Shown here: in pieces, positions 31,432 to 40,381 of the stretch | Layout: each line of letters opens with the position of its first letter | Numbering within the stretch: position 1 is the stretch's first letter | Source: Actinoplanes oblitus | GTDB taxonomy: Bacteria; Actinomycetota; Actinomycetes; Mycobacteriales; Micromonosporaceae | DNA: 64,000 nt | Direction: 5' to 3' | Assembly: GCF_030252345.1 (NCBI RefSeq) | Contig: NZ_CP126980.1 | Span: 9,743,501-9,807,500, forward strand | Notes under the pieces: generated by a model | What the model was told of the DNA's origin: nothing | Database searches by the model: none | What the model saw: the letters and a program-made list of their open reading frames with translations, nothing else | Made by a program: the position numbers and the translations under genes

Positions 31432-34065
31432 TCAACCGGTGGTATCGCCGTTGTTGTTGTCCCCACCGCCGTTGTTGCCACCGCCGCCGTCGTTGCCGCC
31501 GCCGTCGTTGTTGCCACCACCGGTGTTGTTTCCGCCGTTGTTGTTTCCGCCGGTACCGTTGTTCTGGCCCTGGCAGAGGACCGACAGGGGGCCGTCACAG
31601 ACTCCGCTGTTGTCCTGGGTCGTCGTCGGGTCCGGCTCCGGCGGCGTCTGGCCGTTGCCGAGCGTGTCGTCCCCGCCGGGAACTCGATCCGGGAACTTGG
31701 CCTCGTCCCAGTTCTTCTTCTCGGCCACCGTGTCGAGGAACTTCTTCCAGATCGACGCCGGGGTCCCGGAGCCGAACATCTTCTTGCCGCTCTCCTCGGT
31801 CAGCGGCACGCGTTTGGTCTTGCCGCCGACCCAGACGGTCGCCGCCAGCTGCGGGATGCCGCCGACGAACCAAGCGTCACCGTTGGCGCTGCTGTTCGTG
31901 GTGTTGAGCTCCCACGAACCACTCTTGGCGATCGCATCGCGACCGTTCGACAGGGTGTGGTTGGCGTGCGCCGGGATCTGCTTCAGCACCGCGGACAGGT
32001 CCGACATCTGGTTCTTGTCGAAGACCTTGACGCCTTCCTTGGTGATCGTGGTCAGGCTCTTCGGCTTGTTGGTAGCCGGGTCGACTGCCTTGATCGACTT
32101 GATGAAGTGCGTCTTGTGCCGGACGCCCTGCGCCACGATGGTGGCGACGCCGGTCGCGTGCTCCAGCGGGATCACCCGGAACTGGCCGAAGCCGACCTCG
32201 CTGCTGAACTTGCCGTCCAGGGTGTCGGCGGAGGCCTTCTCGAGGTCGATGCGCTCGCCCTGCGGGTGCTTGTCCGAGCCGTTGGTCCAGACGTACCGGA
32301 TGCCGGCCGCCTTCGCCGCGGCGAGAACCTTGCTCGGGTGCAGTTTGTCGGCGATCCAGTAGAACGGGAAGTTGTACGACCGGATGGTCGCCGTCTCCAG
32401 ATCACAGAATTTGATCTTGCCGTCACACAGGCTGTCGTCGGCGCCGGCGTTGCTGATCTTCTTGCCGTTCGCTCGGGTGAGCGTACCGTCCCAGGTCGTC
32501 TTGAACGAGTAGTTGGCGGTCAGCGCCGCGGACAGCGTGTAGATCTTGAAGGACGACGCCGGCGACTGGCCGCCACCGTTCTGCATCACGCCACTGCCGT
32601 CACCGTTCATGTAGCCGCCGTAGTCGACGCCCTCGGGATCGTCACCGCCGTAGTACCCGAGCACCTCACCGGTATCTGGATCGATACCGATCACCGCGGA
32701 CTGGTACGAGGACGGCCGCCCGTGCAGCGGAGAGTCGTCGCTCTTGCGCGAACCGGCCTGCTCGGCCGCTTTCTGGATCACCGGGTCGATCGTGGTGGTG
32801 ATCGTCAGGCCGCCCTTGTCCTGGACTTCCTTGGAGATGTTGAGCTGGCTCAGCTCGTACGTCACGTGCCGCCGGATCATGCCGACCGGCTTGCCGTCCG
32901 CGCACGTCTTGCAGGTGGCGCTGGTCTTCGCCGGCAGCGGCTGGGGCCATTTCCGCTTGTCGTAGACGTCCTGGCTGATCCAGCCCATCTCCAACATGTT
33001 CTTCATGGTGTACTCCCACCGGTCTTTCGAAGCGGTCGGGTTCACCAGCGGGTCGTAGCCTCGGTGCGTGGCGGTCGGGTAGGGCTGCTTGATGATCGAG
33101 GCGATCACCGCGGCCTGGTAGGGGTTGATCTCCTTCCGGCCGCCGGCCCCACCGTGGACGATGCTGACGTTGTAGTAGCCGTTCGCCGCGGCCTCCGCGC
33201 CGAGCCGGCCCTCGCCCAGGTCGATGTAGTTCAGGTACAGGCCCATGATCTCGGGCTTCTCGTACTTCGACTCCAGCTTGCGGGCGATCACGGCCTCGCG
33301 CAGCTTGCGGCTGTAGCTGATGTCCTTGAGCACCGCGACGTGCCGGGCGTACTGCTGAGTGATGGTGGACGCGCCCTGCTTGTCGCCGCCGGTGAAGTTG
33401 TTCCAGGCGGCGCGGGCGATGCCCTTCATGTCGATGCCGTTGTGGGTGTAGAAGTTCTTGTCCTCGGCCGCGGCGACGGCGTGCGCCATGGTGTCGGAGA
33501 TGTTCTGGTACGGCACGTTGACCCGCGGATCGCCGGTCTTGTACAGCACCTGGCCCTTGGCGTTGAGGACGACGTTCATCTGGTCCTCGGCCTTGGGCGT
33601 GGGCAGTTCGACGTCGTCGAAGAAGTAGGTGCCGCCGACGATGCCGGCGCCGATCATGATGACCAGCACGGCGGCCGCGGCGGTCAGGATGTTCGCGCGG
33701 CGGTACTTCTTGTCGGCCTTGGAGCGGGGGCGCTTGCCACCGCCACCACCGCCGACGCTGCCGCCGCCACCACCGGAGCCGGGTGGTGGCACCGAGGCGC
33801 GGCCGCCGACCGGGGCGGCGCCACTCACCGAGGCGCGCCCCGGGGTCGCCGAGCCCACCGAAGCCGAGCCCACCGAAGCCGAGCCGACCGAGGCGCGGCC
33901 GCCGACGGATGCGGAGCCCACCGAGGCCGAGCCGACCGACGCGGAACCGGCTGGGCGCCGGTAGGCATCGGGTGCGGGACGGCCCTCGTCCGGTCCGGAA
34001 GCAGCGGACGGCCCGGGCACTTTGGCCCGGGCTCGTGCGTTCTGCGGATCGCCGTACGCGTTCAT
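31432..34065 (-). CDS. ponA: class A penicillin-binding protein (glycosyltransferase/transpeptidase)
   Basis: 877 residues from the ATG at 34065. It polymerises and cross-links peptidoglycan at the outer face of the membrane. A cytosolic Ser/Ala/Gly-rich tail (1-~130, with SVGSA repeats) precedes the helix ILTAAAAVLVIMIGAGIVGG. The GT51 domain shows the catalytic Glu (E201 in AAEDKNFYTHNG) and STITQQYARH. The transpeptidase domain has SSFK (Ser504), SYN (563-565) and KSG (714-716), so both activities look intact. The tail after ~820 is an Asn/Gly-rich stretch. The frame is open for 23 more codons upstream of the chosen ATG. Actinobacteria keep this gene next to the DUF5318, PadR and ino1 genes. 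Confidence 0.93.
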   Translation of the reverse strand: MNAYGDPQNARARAKVPGPSAASGPDEGRPAPDAYRRPAGSASVGSASVGSASVGGRASVGSASVGSASVGSATPGRASVSGAAPVGGRASVPPPGSGGGGGSVGGGGGGKRPRSKADKKYRRANILTAAAAVLVIMIGAGIVGGTYFFDDVELPTPKAEDQMNVVLNAKGQVLYKTGDPRVNVPYQNISDTMAHAVAAAEDKNFYTHNGIDMKGIARAAWNNFTGGDKQGASTITQQYARHVAVLKDISYSRKLREAVIARKLESKYEKPEIMGLYLNYIDLGEGRLGAEAAANGYYNVSIVHGGAGGRKEINPYQAAVIASIIKQPYPTATHRGYDPLVNPTASKDRWEYTMKNMLEMGWISQDVYDKRKWPQPLPAKTSATCKTCADGKPVGMIRRHVTYELSQLNISKEVQDKGGLTITTTIDPVIQKAAEQAGSRKSDDSPLHGRPSSYQSAVIGIDPDTGEVLGYYGGDDPEGVDYGGYMNGDGSGVMQNGGGQSPASSFKIYTLSAALTANYSFKTTWDGTLTRANGKKISNAGADDSLCDGKIKFCDLETATIRSYNFPFYWIADKLHPSKVLAAAKAAGIRYVWTNGSDKHPQGERIDLEKASADTLDGKFSSEVGFGQFRVIPLEHATGVATIVAQGVRHKTHFIKSIKAVDPATNKPKSLTTITKEGVKVFDKNQMSDLSAVLKQIPAHANHTLSNGRDAIAKSGSWELNTTNSSANGDAWFVGGIPQLAATVWVGGKTKRVPLTEESGKKMFGSGTPASIWKKFLDTVAEKKNWDEAKFPDRVPGGDDTLGNGQTPPEPDPTTTQDNSGVCDGPLSVLCQGQNNGTGGNNNGGNNTGGGNNDGGGNDGGGGNNGGGDNNNGDTTG

Positions 34066-34231
34066 TCCTTCACACCTACCGTTCGCGGGGGCGCGGCCCG
34101 CCCCGCCGGGAGATGCTCCCGGAGGCCGCGCCACGAGCGGGCGTTTGAGGCTGCGTCACCGGCAGCCGACTGTTCCGACGTCGAAAACGAGCCTGTCTTA
34201 AACGTGTCCACGTTACTGACATCGATCCGGT

Positions 34232-34666
34232 TCACCGTCGGCCCTCCCCGACTTGTGAAACGGAACCCGTTTTCCACTGGATCGGGGACTCGTCCTCACC
34301 GAGCGCGTCGCGACCGAGCACGTAACGCTCGATGAGGTGGTTCCAGGAGCAGGAGCGGCACACCTCGACGACGAAGACCTGGCACTCACGCAGCGTCATC
34401 GCCAGGACCGGCAATTCGGCGGCCTTGTGAGCCTGGCCGGCGGACTGCTTGAGCTCGTCGCCATAGACGTAGTGCACCAGCGTCAGGTTTTCCCGGCGGC
34501 AGATCGGACACCGCTCGTCGGTCGGCTCGCCGTGGAATGTCGCAGCGTTCTTCAGGTACGGCGACGCGTCACACACCTCTAGCGGGCTGACCTTGCCGTT
34601 CCGCACATCACGCAGGAGCGCCCGCCTCTGGAGCGAGTAGTCGACCACCTGCCGCTGCGTGCGCAT
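34232..34666 (-). CDS. DUF5318 family protein
   Basis: 144 residues, ATG start. It matches the small actinobacterial DUF5318 family found next to the penicillin-binding protein gene. Visible features are two CxxC pairs, CPICRRE (about 53-56) and EVCRSCSWNHLI (about 102-105), which probably form one zinc site, and a His/Tyr-rich stretch LTLVHYVYGDELK between them. Soluble, function unknown. It lies 167 nt upstream of the PBP gene on the same strand and is divergent from padR. Confidence 0.88.
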   Translation of the reverse strand: MRTQRQVVDYSLQRRALLRDVRNGKVSPLEVCDASPYLKNAATFHGEPTDERCPICRRENLTLVHYVYGDELKQSAGQAHKAAELPVLAMTLRECQVFVVEVCRSCSWNHLIERYVLGRDALGEDESPIQWKTGSVSQVGEGRR

Positions 34667-34778
34667 GGCGAAGAGAGTACGCGGTCCCCGCGAGCCGGGC
34701 GACCGTCATCACGGAGCGTGGCGTGGCGACTGCGCAGCATGTCCGAGTTGCGCCGTCCGGCATCCCGATCTACGGTGA

Positions 34779-34801
34779 CGATGTATCGGGCCGATACATC
34801 G
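34779..34801. promoter_or_regulatory. PadR-type palindromic operator
   Basis: Perfect 11-bp inverted repeat CGATGTATCGG / CCGATACATCG around one central G. The ATGT...ACAT ends fit PadR-family operators. It lies 26-48 nt upstream of the padR start and about 112 nt from the DUF5318 start, placed to repress padR-ino1. Confidence 0.85.
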
Positions 34802-34826
34802 GGACACACTCGTGGGGAGGGTCGGG

Positions 34827-35456
34827 GTGCTGGAATTGGCGATCCTCGGGCTTCTGCAGGAGGCCCCGATGCACGGGTACGAACTCCGCAAGGAGCTGGC
34901 CACCAAGCTGGGCACGCTTCGCGCCGCGATCAGTTACGGGACGTTGTACCCGACACTGAAGCGGTTGAAGCTGGCCGGCTGGATCAGCGAAGCCGAGACG
35001 AACAACAACGAAATTGTTCCCCCGATGACCAGCAAACGGGGCCGGGTTGTCTACAAGATCACGGCGGAGGGCAAGGAACGCTTCGCGGAGCTCCTCGCCA
35101 CCGCCGGGCCGGAGACGTATGACGACGCCGGCTTCGGGGTGCATTTCGCGTTCTTCGCCCGGACCGACCAGGCCACCCGGCTGCGGATCCTGGAGGGGCG
35201 CCGGCGACGGATCGAGGAGCGCCGGGAGGGGCTGCGGGAGATTCTCGCCCGCGCCGCCGACCGCCTCGACGCGTACACGCTCGAACTGCAGCGGCACGGC
35301 CTCGACGCGTGCGAGCGCGAGGTCCGCTGGCTGGAGGAGCTGATCACCAACGAGCGGTCCGGCCGTACCCCGGCCTTCCGCAACCGTGCCGGCGGGCTGT
35401 CGCCGGCTGCGGAGACACCCTCGGAACCACCGCGTCCGCGATCGGACCGGCCGTGA
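34827..35456 (+). CDS. PadR family transcriptional regulator
   Basis: 209 residues from the GTG at 34827, chosen because GGGGAGGG lies six bases upstream; a GTG at 34812 would add five residues. The winged helix covers 1-~85 ([46 protein letters not shown], the PadR signature), then the wing [17 protein letters not shown]. The C-terminal half (about 100-180) is a helical dimerisation region. It belongs to the large-C-terminal (PF10400-like) subfamily. It probably binds the palindrome at 34779-34801 and represses its own gene and ino1, which starts 23 nt after its stop. Effector unknown. Confidence 0.9.
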   Translation: MLELAILGLLQEAPMHGYELRKELATKLGTLRAAISYGTLYPTLKRLKLAGWISEAETNNNEIVPPMTSKRGRVVYKITAEGKERFAELLATAGPETYDDAGFGVHFAFFARTDQATRLRILEGRRRRIEERREGLREILARAADRLDAYTLELQRHGLDACEREVRWLEELITNERSGRTPAFRNRAGGLSPAAETPSEPPRPRSDRP

Positions 35457-35479
35457 TGAACAACAAGGAGGCAAACGCG

Positions 35480-36559
35480 ATGGGCTCCGTCCGCGTCGCC
35501 ATCGTCGGTGTGGGTAACTGCGCCTCGTCCCTCGTGCAGGGCGTGGAGTACTACAAGAACGCCGACCCCAACGACCGCGTCCCGGGTCTCATGCACGTGA
35601 CCTTCGGCGACTACCACGTATCCGACGTGAAGTTCGTCGCGGCGTTCGATGTGGACGCCAAGAAGGTCGGCATGGACCTGGCCGAGGCGATCGTCGCCAG
35701 CGAGAACAACACCATCAAGCTGACCGACGTGCCGCCGACCGGCGTCACCGTGCAGCGTGGCCCGACCTTCGACGGCCTGGGCACCTACTACCGGGAGATC
35801 ATCGAGGAGTCCTCGGCCGACGTGGTCGACGTGGCCCAGGCGCTGCGCGACGCGCAGGTCGACGTGGTCGTCTCCTACCTCCCGGTGGGCTCCGAGGAGG
35901 CCGACAAGTTCTACGCGCAGGCCGCGATCGACGCCGGCTGCGCGTTCGTGAACGCCCTGCCGGTCTTCATCGCCTCCGACCCGGTCTGGGCGCAGAAGTT
36001 CACCGACGCCGGCCTGCCGATCGTCGGCGACGACATCAAGAGCCAGGTCGGTGCCACCATCGTGCACCGCGCCCTGGCCAAGCTGTTCGAAGACCGTGGC
36101 GTCGAGCTGCTGCGCACGTACCAGCTCAACTTCGGCGGCAACATGGACTTCATGAACATGCTGGAGCGCAACCGCCTGGTCTCGAAGAAGATCTCGAAGA
36201 CCCAGTCGGTCACCTCGCAGATCCCGCACGAGATGATCAAGAGCGACGTGCACATCGGCCCGTCGGACCACGTGCCGTGGCTCGACGACCGCAAGTGGGC
36301 GTACATCCGTCTCGAGGGCCGCTCGTTCGGCGACACCCCGCTGAACGCCGAGCTCAAGCTCGAGGTGTGGGACTCGCCGAACTCGGCCGGTGTGATCATC
36401 GACGCGGTCCGCGCCGCGAAGATCGCCAAGGACCGCGGCATCGGCGGCCCGATCCTCTCGGCGTCGTCCTACTTCATGAAGTCCCCGCCGGTGCAGTACA
36501 GCGACCACGACGCGCACCAGGCCGTCGAGGCCTTCATCAAGGGCGAGGTCGAGCGCTGA
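35480..36559 (+). CDS. ino1: inositol-3-phosphate synthase (myo-inositol-1-phosphate synthase)
   Basis: 359 residues from the ATG at 35480, supported by AAGGAGG nine nt upstream. The NAD-dependent enzyme turns glucose 6-phosphate into myo-inositol 3-phosphate, which feeds phosphatidylinositol lipids and mycothiol. The NAD fold starts [17 protein letters not shown]; the catalytic half shows [31 protein letters not shown], the [10 protein letters not shown] loop and [14 protein letters not shown]. It is a bacterial-type short enzyme, like Mycobacterium Ino1. It follows padR by 23 nt; the pair is likely an operon controlled by the palindrome upstream of padR. Confidence 0.97.
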   Translation: MGSVRVAIVGVGNCASSLVQGVEYYKNADPNDRVPGLMHVTFGDYHVSDVKFVAAFDVDAKKVGMDLAEAIVASENNTIKLTDVPPTGVTVQRGPTFDGLGTYYREIIEESSADVVDVAQALRDAQVDVVVSYLPVGSEEADKFYAQAAIDAGCAFVNALPVFIASDPVWAQKFTDAGLPIVGDDIKSQVGATIVHRALAKLFEDRGVELLRTYQLNFGGNMDFMNMLERNRLVSKKISKTQSVTSQIPHEMIKSDVHIGPSDHVPWLDDRKWAYIRLEGRSFGDTPLNAELKLEVWDSPNSAGVIIDAVRAAKIAKDRGIGGPILSASSYFMKSPPVQYSDHDAHQAVEAFIKGEVER

Positions 36560-36573
36560 CCCGCTTCGCGTGA

Positions 36574-36608
36574 AAAAAGGCCGGCCCGGCTCTCGGGCCG
36601 GCCTTTTT
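36574..36608. terminator. bidirectional terminator after ino1
   Basis: 15-bp stem AAAAAGGCCGGCCCG / CGGGCCGGCCTTTTT with a five-nt loop. A/T tracts at both sides let it serve ino1 and the convergent ogt gene. Confidence 0.92.
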
Positions 36609-36650
36609 CACAAACCCGTTTTCGTACGCCCGGAGCACGGTCCCTCGGCC

Positions 36651-37106
36651 TCAGCTCCAGGCTCGCGTCAGAGCCACCCGGGCCTCCAGTTCCAGCAGCT
36701 TGCGTTTGCGCTCCAGGCCGCCGCCGAAGCCGACCATCTTGCCGCCGGCGCCGACCACCCGGTGACACGGGACGATCACCGGCACCGGGTTGTGGTTGCA
36801 GGCGGTGCCGACCGCCCGCGCGGCCCCCGGGTCACCCAGGGCGGTGGCGATCGCCCCATAGGTCACCATCTCGCCATAGGGCACCTTGGCGATCTCGGCC
36901 CACACCGCGCGCTCGAACGCGGAGCCGCCGCGCATCTCCACCGGCACCGTGAAGTCGGTCAGCTCACCCGCGAAGTAGGCCGCCAGCTGCACAGCGGCCG
37001 GGTGGGCCGCGGCATCGCCCGGCCTCGCCCCGAAACGCACCCCCACCACGACGTCGCCCTCGACGGTGATGCCGAGCGGCCCGATCGGTGACTCGATGAC
37101 GAACAC
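36651..37106 (-). CDS. ogt: methylated-DNA-[protein]-cysteine S-methyltransferase
   Basis: 151 residues from the GTG at 37106 (GGGAGG 8 nt upstream). It removes methyl groups from O6-methylguanine onto its own Cys. The C-terminal domain has AIATALGDPGAARAVG (the recognition helix), the asparagine hinge CNHNPVPVIV and the active site PCHR, followed by GGLERKRKLLELE. The N-terminal part FVIESPIGPLGITVEGDVVVGVRFG is a short alpha/beta domain. The gene is divergent from a SigE-family sigma gene and convergent with ino1. Confidence 0.94.
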   Translation of the reverse strand: MFVIESPIGPLGITVEGDVVVGVRFGARPGDAAAHPAAVQLAAYFAGELTDFTVPVEMRGGSAFERAVWAEIAKVPYGEMVTYGAIATALGDPGAARAVGTACNHNPVPVIVPCHRVVGAGGKMVGFGGGLERKRKLLELEARVALTRAWS

Positions 37107-37196
37107 GCACCCATCCTCCCGCGCGGGTCTGACAACTTCGCCACCCCAGGCAAAGGTTTCGACCCCGCGGACGTCTGTCCCTGTCGGAGGTGACCG

Positions 37197-37718
37197 GTGA
37201 AGCAAGCGCTCGAGGCGGAGTTCACCGCATTCGTCGCGGATCGGGGGCAGGCGCTGCTCCGGATCGCGCATGCCTTGACGGGGGACCGGGAGGCCGCCGC
37301 GGACCTGGTGCAGGGTGCGCTGGCCAAGGCGTACGCCCGGTGGCCGCGCATCCACGGGGAGGCGGAGGCGTACGTACGGAAGATCATCTACAACGACCGG
37401 GTGTCGGCCTGGCGCCGGCCGATGCGCCGTAACGAGGTGACCGTCGCCGACGTGCCGGAACGGGCGCAGGCCGGACGGCACGACCATGACGTGACGGAGC
37501 GCCTGGCGCTGCGCGCGGCGCTGCTGTCGCTGCCCGCCCGGCAGCGGGCCGTGCTGGTGATGCGGTACCTGGAGGACCGCACCGTCGAGGAGACCGCCGA
37601 GGTGCTGGGTTGCCGGCCCGGGACGGTTGCCAGTCAGGCGTCCCGGGCGCTGGCCAAACTGCGCGAGCTGGTCGGTGGCGTCGAAGACTGGACGAATCGG
37701 ACGGAGGTCGCTCGGTGA
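37197..37718 (+). CDS. SigE-family ECF RNA polymerase sigma factor
   Basis: 173 residues; GTG start with CGGAGGTGACCG upstream. Region 2 is ADRGQALLRIAHALTGDREAAADLVQGALAKAYARWPRI; region 4 is LRAALLSLPARQRAVLVMRYLEDRTVEETAEVLGCRPGTVASQASRALAKLRE, a clear HTH. It belongs to the actinobacteria-specific SigE-like (ECF) group of small sigma factors. The stop overlaps the GTG of the next gene (GTGA), so the two are co-translated and the partner probably controls it. Target promoters are unknown. Confidence 0.9.
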   Translation: MKQALEAEFTAFVADRGQALLRIAHALTGDREAAADLVQGALAKAYARWPRIHGEAEAYVRKIIYNDRVSAWRRPMRRNEVTVADVPERAQAGRHDHDVTERLALRAALLSLPARQRAVLVMRYLEDRTVEETAEVLGCRPGTVASQASRALAKLRELVGGVEDWTNRTEVAR

Positions 37719-38893
37719 GGCATCTCGAGGACAACCTGCGCACCACCGTCGAGGACCTGGCCTCGTCGGCGCCGCCGCTGGACGGCCTGGCCATGATCGC
37801 CCGGATCCGCGGGCGCCGGATCCGCCGGCGCCGGCAGGCGGTGCTGTGCGCCGCGGTGGCCGTGCTGGCCGGGGCGGTCATCACGCCGTACGCCGTCTTC
37901 GGTCACCGTGACGGACGGCAACCGCAACCGGCCGCATCGGTGCCGTCCAGCAGACCCGCTGTCGCGGTCCCGATGCCGAGCACCACGGTGACCGTGCCGG
38001 CGATCCGCAAGGAGTGGTGGCGGGCGCCGGTCCGGCTGCCCGGTGGCGTGGTGGTCACCTCTGTGGGGCGGCCGGGCGCCACCGCCGAGGACGGCACGCC
38101 GGCCGGCCGGAGCGACGACCGGCAACACGGCAACGTGGCCCTCAACCGCGTCACCGGCAGGTACCAGGTCTACTCGGCGAAATACCAGCGGTTCGCCGCC
38201 GCGCCGGCCGGCCGGTACGTCCTGATCGAGGACGAGAGCGCGGGCGGGGGCGGCTACGTCCCGGTCGGCGTCCTCAACGCGGCCTACGGCTCGTGGCAGC
38301 TGTTCACCCACGGCGCCGGCCTCGGCACCGAGTGGTCTCCGGACGGCGAGAAGATCGCGTTGACCATGCAGACCGGCAATCTGCGGATCATCGTGGCGAA
38401 AACCGGCGCCGAGAAGGACCGGGAGATTCCGGGGGGCAGCGCGCTCTGCCCGGATGTCTGCACCTTCACCTGGCTGCCGGGCGGCACGGAGGTCGCGCTG
38501 GCCCAGCGGGACCCGGCCGTCGCGCAGTCCGAGGCGGTGCCGGACACGATCAAGGAGATCAAGGTGTTCTCGGCGGCCACCGGCGAACTGGTGCGCACGC
38601 TGCCGGTCCCGGGCGTGCCGGCCGGCTCGGGCGCCTGGTCGCCGGACGGCCGATACGTCGCGCTCCAGCCGGACGCCACCCAGCCGGACGGCATCCGGAT
38701 CGCCGAGGTGGCCACCGGTCGCGTGGTGACCACCCTGCCGCTGGGCGCCCAGGTGCGCTTCGTCGCCGACCACCAGGTCCTGCTCGTGGACGGGCTGGAC
38801 GTGCGGGTCTTCGACCTGGCCGGGCGGGTCCGGGCGACCAGCCGGCTGCCTGCCGACTTCGCCGATCGGGAGATCAGCCTCGGCGTCGAGTGA
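37715..38893 (+). CDS. membrane-anchored WD40-like partner of the SigE-family sigma factor
   Basis: 392 residues from the overlapping GTG at 37715. A cytosolic N-terminal part (1-~45, basic) may contact the sigma factor; one helix (AVLCAAVAVLAGAVITPYAV) follows, then a Pro-rich stalk and an exported repeat domain. The latter shows WSPDG repeats (EWSPDGEKIAL, AWSPDGRYVAL) and TolB/WD40-like blades. No zinc-binding anti-sigma motif (HxxxCxxC) is seen. By position it is a candidate regulator of the sigma factor; that is inference. It runs up to the convergent cca stop without a gap. Confidence 0.7.
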   Translation: MRHLEDNLRTTVEDLASSAPPLDGLAMIARIRGRRIRRRRQAVLCAAVAVLAGAVITPYAVFGHRDGRQPQPAASVPSSRPAVAVPMPSTTVTVPAIRKEWWRAPVRLPGGVVVTSVGRPGATAEDGTPAGRSDDRQHGNVALNRVTGRYQVYSAKYQRFAAAPAGRYVLIEDESAGGGGYVPVGVLNAAYGSWQLFTHGAGLGTEWSPDGEKIALTMQTGNLRIIVAKTGAEKDREIPGGSALCPDVCTFTWLPGGTEVALAQRDPAVAQSEAVPDTIKEIKVFSAATGELVRTLPVPGVPAGSGAWSPDGRYVALQPDATQPDGIRIAEVATGRVVTTLPLGAQVRFVADHQVLLVDGLDVRVFDLAGRVRATSRLPADFADREISLGVE

Positions 38894-40324
38894 TCAGGAG
38901 ATGTGGCCCTGCTCGCGGGCCCACCGCAGGAGTTCCGCCTCGGCCTCGTCGCGATCCAGCGGCCCACGGTCGAGGCGGAGCTCTTTGAGGTGGCGCCAGG
39001 CCTGGCCGACGATCGGGCCCGGCGGCACGCCGAGCAGCTCCATGATCGCGTTCCCGTCCAGGTCGGGGCGGACCTTGGCCAGGTCCTCCTCGGCCGCGAT
39101 CCGGGCGATCCGGTCCTCCAGCGCGTCGTAGTCCGCGGCGAGCTGGGCCGCCTTGCGCCGGTTGCGGGTGGTCACATCCGACCGGGTCAGCTTGTGCAGG
39201 CGGGACAGCAGCGGGCCGGCGTCGGTGACGTAGCGGCGCACCGCGGAGTCGGTCCACTCGCCTCTGCCGTACCCGTAGAACCGCAGGTGCAGGGCGACCA
39301 GGCCGACCACCTCGGAGGTGACGTCCTTGGGGTATTTCAGGGCTTTCATCCGCTGCTTGGTCAGCCGCGCGCCGACCACCTCGTGGTGGTGGAAGCTGAC
39401 CCGGCCGTCCCGGCCGACCGCCTTGGTGGCCGGCTTGCCGACGTCGTGCATGAGCGCGGCCATCCGCAGCACGAAGTCCGGCGCCTCGTCGCCCTCCAGC
39501 CGCATCGCGTTCATCACCACGATCAGCGTGTGCTCGTAGACGTCCTTGTGCTGGGCGTGCTCGTCGATCTCCAGTTTCAGCCCGGAGATCTCCGGCAGGA
39601 AGCGGTCGGCCAGCCCGGTGTCGACCAGCAGCCGCAGGCCGGCGATCGGGTCGGCGCCGCAGAGCAGCTTGGTGAACTCGTCCCGGATCCGTTCCGCGGT
39701 GATCCGGTCCAGATCCTGCGCCATGTCCCGCATGGCCGCGACGACCGGCTCGTCCACAGTGAAGCCCAGCTTCGCCGCGAACCGGGCGGCCCGCAGCATC
39801 CGAAGTGGATCATCACCGAACGAGGCTTGCGGCGTCGACGGCGTCCGGATCAGCCGCGCCGCCAGGTCGGCCACCCCACCGAACGGGTCGGTGAACTCAT
39901 GGTCCGGCACCGACACCGCCATCGCATTGATCGTGAAGTCCCGCCGCGACAGGTCCTCCAGCAGCGAATCGCCGTAGGAGACCACCGGATTGCGGGTCAC
40001 CCCGTCGTACGCCTCGGCGCGGAACGTGGTGATCTCGATCCGCAGCCCGTTCTTCTGGATGCCGATGGTGCCGAACTCGCGGCCGGTCTCCCAGATGGCG
40101 TCGGCCCAGCCGCTCACCAGGGTGAGTGTCTGCTCCGGCCGGGCGTCGGTGCAGAAGTCGAGGTCGTCGCCGAGCCGGCCGAGCAACGCGTCCCGGACCG
40201 ATCCGCCCACCAGGTGCAGCTCATGGCCGGCGGCGCCGAAGCGGCGCCCCAACTCGTCGGCGACGGGGGACACGCGGAGGAGCTCGGCGACCGCGTTCTG
40301 CTGGGCATCGTTCAAGACAGACAT
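38894..40324 (-). CDS. cca: CCA-adding tRNA nucleotidyltransferase
   Basis: 476 residues. It builds or repairs the 3' CCA end of tRNA. The head shows LVGGSVRDALLGRLGDDLDFCTDARPEQ (G-G-S-x-R and the DLDFCT acidic motif) and RRDFTINAMA. The neck has DDPLRMLRAARFAAKL; the C-terminal half carries an HD domain (RMAALMHDVGKPATK), typical of the actinobacterial PcnA/CCA form. The ATG lies 57 nt from the divergent hypothetical gene. Gene order cca-murJ-sigM is conserved in actinobacteria. Confidence 0.94.
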   Translation of the reverse strand: MSVLNDAQQNAVAELLRVSPVADELGRRFGAAGHELHLVGGSVRDALLGRLGDDLDFCTDARPEQTLTLVSGWADAIWETGREFGTIGIQKNGLRIEITTFRAEAYDGVTRNPVVSYGDSLLEDLSRRDFTINAMAVSVPDHEFTDPFGGVADLAARLIRTPSTPQASFGDDPLRMLRAARFAAKLGFTVDEPVVAAMRDMAQDLDRITAERIRDEFTKLLCGADPIAGLRLLVDTGLADRFLPEISGLKLEIDEHAQHKDVYEHTLIVVMNAMRLEGDEAPDFVLRMAALMHDVGKPATKAVGRDGRVSFHHHEVVGARLTKQRMKALKYPKDVTSEVVGLVALHLRFYGYGRGEWTDSAVRRYVTDAGPLLSRLHKLTRSDVTTRNRRKAAQLAADYDALEDRIARIAAEEDLAKVRPDLDGNAIMELLGVPPGPIVGQAWRHLKELRLDRGPLDRDEAEAELLRWAREQGHIS

Positions 40325-40381
40325 GGGACTACCAGCCTATCTTTATTGGCGCTGGGAAACGCCGCCGGGCAGGATGGGTGC

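Noticed and set aside
30301..34335. 1344-codon open frame on the plus strand
   Set aside because: It is antisense to the GT87 and PBP genes, which carry clear catalytic motifs; long antisense frames are usual at this G+C content.
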